Source: an uncultured Lachnospiraceae bacterium (GTDB lineage Bacteria; Bacillota; Clostridia; Lachnospirales; Lachnospiraceae). Taken from it: 8,760 nucleotides of DNA. A model generated the notes under the pieces. It made no database searches. It worked only from the letters and a program-made list of their open reading frames with translations, and was not told where the DNA came from. Positions 6,171-8,760 of the stretch are shown here, piece by piece (position 1 is the stretch's first letter; every line of letters begins with the position of its first letter). The position numbers and the translations under genes were made by a program. The stretch covers positions 1 through 8,760 of the forward strand of contig CAMWSA010000139.1 in the NCBI GenBank assembly GCA_947176785.1, read 5' to 3'.

Positions 6171-6715
6171 TTCTCAAAAGAAATGCTCTCATGTTTTTTC
6201 CCTGTCCGCACCTGCTGCCAACGCTCTCTGGTCATCTGCATAAAAGTCACATCGTAAAACACGTCATTTTTACAGATATGGGCCTTCTTCTCTTCCATGA
6301 TCTCGCAGCCGCAGAGCAGATGCAGTTGGATTACCCCTTTATTGAGCGTAAACACATCGCTGATCAGCGCCTCCTTGTGCAGCGTATCAAAGATATAATC
6401 ATACAGGCTCATCTCCAGCGTCAGCGCCGTCTTTAAGCTCCGCAGCTTCTTCTCCCCCACATAATAGGCCCAGCCCAGCACCCCATCCTCCCGCGTAAGC
6501 CCCGTCAGGTTGATGACGCCGGCTTCCTGACCGTCCACCAGAATCATCCAGTAACGCACATCCGGGTTGTCCCGGATAGCTGCAAGCCATTTTTTCTGCC
6601 CCTCCAAGGTCAGCCGGGGGTCTGTGTTCATATACCGGGTGATCTCAGGATCCATGCGCCAGTTCATGATGGCCTCCAGATCCGACTCTCGGATTTTACG
6701 CAATGTCACACTCAT
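6152..6715 (-). CDS. pseH: PseH-like GNAT N-acyltransferase
   Basis: PseH N-acetylates the C4 amine of UDP-4-amino-4,6-dideoxy-N-acetyl-altrosamine, the substrate then used by PseG. The 187-residue protein has the GNAT order: TLRKIRESDLEAIMNWR (4-20), strand-rich WMILVDGQEAGVINLTGL (56-73), LGWAYYVG (80-87), the cofactor-loop and helix region (88-108), then VFTLNKGVIQLHLLCGCEI (121-139), the conserved Asn-containing end of the fold. The start at ATG 6715 has a strong ribosome-binding site (AGAGG, 5 bases upstream) and begins at the domain; the longer frame back to 6847 would overlap the ACP gene. The usual glycine-rich CoA loop is replaced by KKLRSLKTAL (89-98), without glycine. The last residues (about YTDER) come from palindromic element A. 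Neighbouring PseI and PseG support the PseH call; a different acyl donor is possible. Confidence 0.82.
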   Translation of the reverse strand: MSVTLRKIRESDLEAIMNWRMDPEITRYMNTDPRLTLEGQKKWLAAIRDNPDVRYWMILVDGQEAGVINLTGLTREDGVLGWAYYVGEKKLRSLKTALTLEMSLYDYIFDTLHKEALISDVFTLNKGVIQLHLLCGCEIMEEKKAHICKNDVFYDVTFMQMTRERWQQVRTGKKHESISFEKYTDER

Positions 6716-6735
6716 TTCTACCTCTTCCCAATGAC

Positions 6736-6819
6736 ATATCCTGACAAACGTTATGATATTCCGATACCTGCACAGCACATGCTGCCGCCAGGATATCTCT
6801 GCCCGCATTTTCCATGTCA
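6736..6819. repeat. Shortened, inverted palindromic element, copy C, filling the ACP-pseH gap
   Basis: ATATCCTGACAAACG (6736-6750) matches the minus-strand end of copy B, ATATGCTGACGAACG, at 13 of 15 positions. The match continues as GATATTCCGATACCTGCA (6755-6772) and CACATGCTGC (6776-6785), parallel to copy B read on the minus strand. The far arm is only recognisable as a degenerate GGATATCTCTGCCCGC (6791-6806), and the loop is much shorter, so this looks like an internally deleted copy in opposite orientation. It lies between the ACP stop codon and the pseH ribosome-binding site. Confidence 0.55.
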
Positions 6820-6821
6820 AG

Positions 6822-7034
6822 CTACAGCCTGGCCAGAAAATCCGCAACCCCCCTCATCTCCATGGCCTCATCCAGCGGGACCGAGATGCCCAGCCTGGAC
6901 TCCAGTTCCCCTATAATCATGACCTGGGCCACGGAATCCCATACCTCCAGATCCTCCATAAGGGTGGTCTCCGTCACCGTGCCCTCAGGCACCTGCAAAA
7001 TCTCTGTAATCAGAGCGATAACTTTCTCTTTCAT
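6822..7034 (-). CDS. Acyl carrier protein
   Basis: A 70-residue stand-alone carrier protein. EVWDSVAQVMIIGELE (30-45) contains the phosphopantetheine attachment serine Ser34 in a DSV version of the DSL motif, followed by the acidic recognition helix and ISVPLDEAMEMRGVADFL (50-67), the normal end of the fold. After modification by a phosphopantetheinyl transferase it would hold an acyl group as a thioester. It follows the FkbH-like gene by 150 bases and precedes the PseH-like gene, so it probably receives a glyceryl group from FkbH rather than serving fatty acid synthesis. ATG 7034 has a GGGAG ribosome-binding site about 6 bases upstream. The protein is shorter and less acidic at the N-terminus than a typical fatty-acid ACP, as is usual for cluster-specific carrier proteins. 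Confidence 0.93.
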   Translation of the reverse strand: MKEKVIALITEILQVPEGTVTETTLMEDLEVWDSVAQVMIIGELESRLGISVPLDEAMEMRGVADFLARL

Positions 7035-7111
7035 GCCAACTCCCGTCTGTCCGCTTTCACGAACCTACCAACAATATGAAATCCGCCCTCTTCCATACCC
7101 GCAGGCAGATA

Positions 7112-7131
7112 ATGAATATTCGCATATTCAT
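7112..7131 (-). other. Perfect hairpin with GCGA tetraloop between the fkbH-like and ACP genes
   Basis: ATGAATAT and ATATTCAT are exact 8-base inverted repeats around a four-base loop, which reads GCGA on the transcribed (minus) strand, a GNRA-type tetraloop. No U-run follows, so it is not an intrinsic terminator. It may be an RNA stability or processing element in the 150-base spacer, or chance. The rest of the spacer (7035-7184) shows only the ACP ribosome-binding site. Confidence 0.4.
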
Positions 7132-7184
7132 GTGCTGTACCGGAACATACTGTTTTACGTTTCCCGGCGTCTTTTCTTTACCTG

Positions 7185-8760
7185 TCATTTTACGCTTCTG
7201 TCTATCCACGACACATGCTTCGCCCTGACGGGTCTCCCCCCCAGCCGGATGCAATATTCCTTTTCCCCATTGCTGCCCTGGAAAACGGTCTGGTATCCCA
7301 ACCGGTCATAGAGCTGTTCCACAGGCTTGTTTTTGGCGGTGGGCACATATCGGCCCCGCAGCTGCCCATACCCCGCTGCCAGAAGTTCCGCTTCCATATG
7401 CCCCAGCAGCGCATCCTCCACCTGTTTTCCCATAACCCGGCAGCTCAGCACCCATTCCTCCACCAGAGGGGATTCCCCCGCCAGATCCACAATGGCCGCC
7501 GACACGATACCATAATCCCCAAAGCAGTCCTCCACTCTATAAAGATACACCTTTTTGGAAGAATCAGCCACTATATTTTGCATTTCCTCAAGACTGTAGC
7601 GCAGGGTGGTCAGGTTGAACTGGTTGGTCTTGTTCACCAGCTGCACCAGCCGCTCCATATGCGCCGCCGGGTCCATCGGCTCCACCCGGATCTGAAGCCG
7701 ACGCAGATACTGCCCGAAATCCCCCACCTGTTCTTCCAGACGGTTTCTATGTTCATTTTGCGCATACTGCCTCGTCTTTTCCCGGTCCTCCGCCGTCAGC
7801 CGGGGCTTTTGGAAAAATTTTCTATAAAGCTCTGTCAGCGCCGTGGCAAGTTCCACGGGGCTGTCGGGAAAAGAAGGGACCTCCACCTGCGGGAGCATCT
7901 GCTTTACCAGTTCCCGCTCCGCAGGGCTGTCATCCCAGAACACCATGGCATCCAGCCCCAGGTTCAGGCTGTCCGCAATCTCACGGATATTCTCATGCTT
8001 GGGACGCCAGTTGATCCGCCGGACGGCAAAATCCTCCTCCCGAAGCACCATATGGGGATGCTCCCTGATCACGGCCAGGGCATCCTCCTCATTATTCTTG
8101 GACACAATGCCCAGCACCGCGCCGGACTGCAATATCAGCCGCAGCACCCTCTGGGCATTCTTGTAGGCCAGTCCCTGATGATCCTCCGACAACTCCAGAG
8201 GGGTATGCTCCCGCTCTCCCGCCAGGCCGCCCCACAGGGTGTTGTCCAGATCCACCAGCAGCACTTTTTTCGGCACCCCCGCTTCCGTCTCCACCAGCCT
8301 GCCCATCTCTTCCGACAGTCTTTTCTGGGCTTCACCCGTGTGCAGGATCTTGCCCAGATACCAGGTCTTCAGGGAAAAGCTTTTCTCCTCCCCCAGACCC
8401 CCTATGATCCGCCTGTAAGGGAAAACACGCACATTTTCATGGCGCTGCTGCAGCCATATAAGGCCCTGCAGCCACTGCTCCTCCAGCCGCTGCCCCAGAG
8501 AGACCTCCGGCAATGCGCCGATCTCCGGCCCCCAGAGCCAGGCATCGGACAGATAATACAGCCTTCCCGGCAGAATGCAGCGCTCCATCTGTCCAAACCA
8601 GCTGCGCAGCCGGGGCACGGTTATGCATAATTCTGTTTGCTCCCGGTATGCCCCGCCGTTATCTCCCTTCCCTCTCTCTGTTTTCCGGCTTCCGGCATCT
8701 CCCTCACCAAGCTCTCCCAAATGACCGTTCTCATCCTCCCGCCCCCCAGCCGCCGGCAGA
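7185..8760 (-). CDS. FkbH-like HAD-family glyceryl-ACP-forming enzyme (5' end may lie beyond window)
   Basis: FkbH-type enzymes load a glyceryl unit from 1,3-bisphosphoglycerate onto an acyl carrier protein while removing phosphate. Numbered from the TTG at 8720, the HAD motifs are VDLDNTLWGG (156-165) with Asp157 and Asp159, SKNN (207-210), Lys241 in RPKHENI, and FWDDSPAERE (261-270). The C-terminal GNAT-like domain has the hallmark NKTNQFNLTTLRYS (363-376) and WVLSCRVMG (423-431). The gene for its likely partner ACP is next. The frame is open all the way to the right edge, and residues 1-25 from the TTG are a low-complexity Gly/Glu/Arg/Lys stretch, so the start is not settled. TTG 8720 would give 511 residues, somewhat short for the family, so a start beyond the window is likely. 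Context points to modification of the nonulosonic acid with glyceric acid or a derivative rather than polyketide synthesis. Confidence 0.92.
   Translation of the reverse strand, partial: LPAAGGREDENGHLGELGEGDAGSRKTERGKGDNGGAYREQTELCITVPRLRSWFGQMERCILPGRLYYLSDAWLWGPEIGALPEVSLGQRLEEQWLQGLIWLQQRHENVRVFPYRRIIGGLGEEKSFSLKTWYLGKILHTGEAQKRLSEEMGRLVETEAGVPKKVLLVDLDNTLWGGLAGEREHTPLELSEDHQGLAYKNAQRVLRLILQSGAVLGIVSKNNEEDALAVIREHPHMVLREEDFAVRRINWRPKHENIREIADSLNLGLDAMVFWDDSPAERELVKQMLPQVEVPSFPDSPVELATALTELYRKFFQKPRLTAEDREKTRQYAQNEHRNRLEEQVGDFGQYLRRLQIRVEPMDPAAHMERLVQLVNKTNQFNLTTLRYSLEEMQNIVADSSKKVYLYRVEDCFGDYGIVSAAIVDLAGESPLVEEWVLSCRVMGKQVEDALLGHMEAELLAAGYGQLRGRYVPTAKNKPVEQLYDRLGYQTVFQGSNGEKEYCIRLGGRPVRAKHVSWIDRSVK

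Noticed and set aside
5863..6192. Minus-strand frame of 109 codons spanning the end of pseH and the repeats
   Set aside because: It begins inside pseH in another frame and continues through palindrome A and the tandem units. Its peptide is explained by repeat DNA, the frame does not hold across the units, and it has no ribosome-binding site.
6152..6847. Longer PseH reading from 6847
   Set aside because: It would overlap the ACP 3' end, its first 44 residues resemble no GNAT and derive from palindrome C, and ATG 6715 has a strong ribosome-binding site.
7215..8630. Long plus-strand reading frame of 471 codons
   Set aside because: It is antisense to the FkbH-like gene, which has clear HAD and GNAT motifs. 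The plus-strand translation is rich in His, Pro and Gln with no recognisable domain, typical of the shadow of a high-GC gene.

Overview
The window carries nine protein genes, all transcribed leftward on the minus strand. Eight belong to one tightly packed surface-glycan or flagellar-glycan locus, or to genes beside it. Genomic DNA outside the islet described below is roughly 60% G+C where I sampled it. Several genes have AGGAGG-type ribosome-binding sites and TTG starts look likely. Pseudaminic-acid genes lie next to an FkbH/acyl-carrier pair. Together these suggest a Clostridia-type Firmicute, most probably Lachnospiraceae; this is an inference from gene content, not a proven placement.

In transcription order (right to left): an FkbH-like glyceryl-ACP-forming enzyme whose reading frame is still open at the right window edge; a 70-residue acyl carrier protein; a PseH-like GNAT acyltransferase; a 409-base gap filled with structured repeats; PseI (pseudaminic acid synthase); then an AT-rich islet holding a complete DarT/DarG toxin-antitoxin (phage-defence) pair; then PseG (UDP-sugar hydrolase); a membrane-anchored SGNH/GDSL hydrolase; and the start of a polytopic GtrII-type glucosyltransferase that runs off the left edge. 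PseH, PseG and PseI are the last steps from the UDP-linked amino sugar to pseudaminic acid. PseB, PseC and PseF are not in the window and would be expected to the right. FkbH plus ACP suggests that a glyceryl or related acyl group is put on the nonulosonic acid.

Two kinds of non-coding structure stand out. First, three tandem 74-75 bp units lie immediately upstream of pseI. Each folds into two hairpins. The stems covary between units, and their only imperfections become G-U wobbles in the RNA read in the operon direction, so this looks like a structured leader RNA. Second, three dispersed copies of an imperfect long palindrome with similar ends (about 85-135 bp) sit at gene ends: after pseG, across the pseH stop codon, and filling the ACP-pseH gap. 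They look like small non-autonomous elements (MITE-like).

The most notable arrangement is the DarTG pair placed between pseI and pseG without breaking the operon: 2 to 17 bases separate darG from pseG and 30 bases separate pseI from darT. The defence module should therefore be co-transcribed with glycan synthesis genes.
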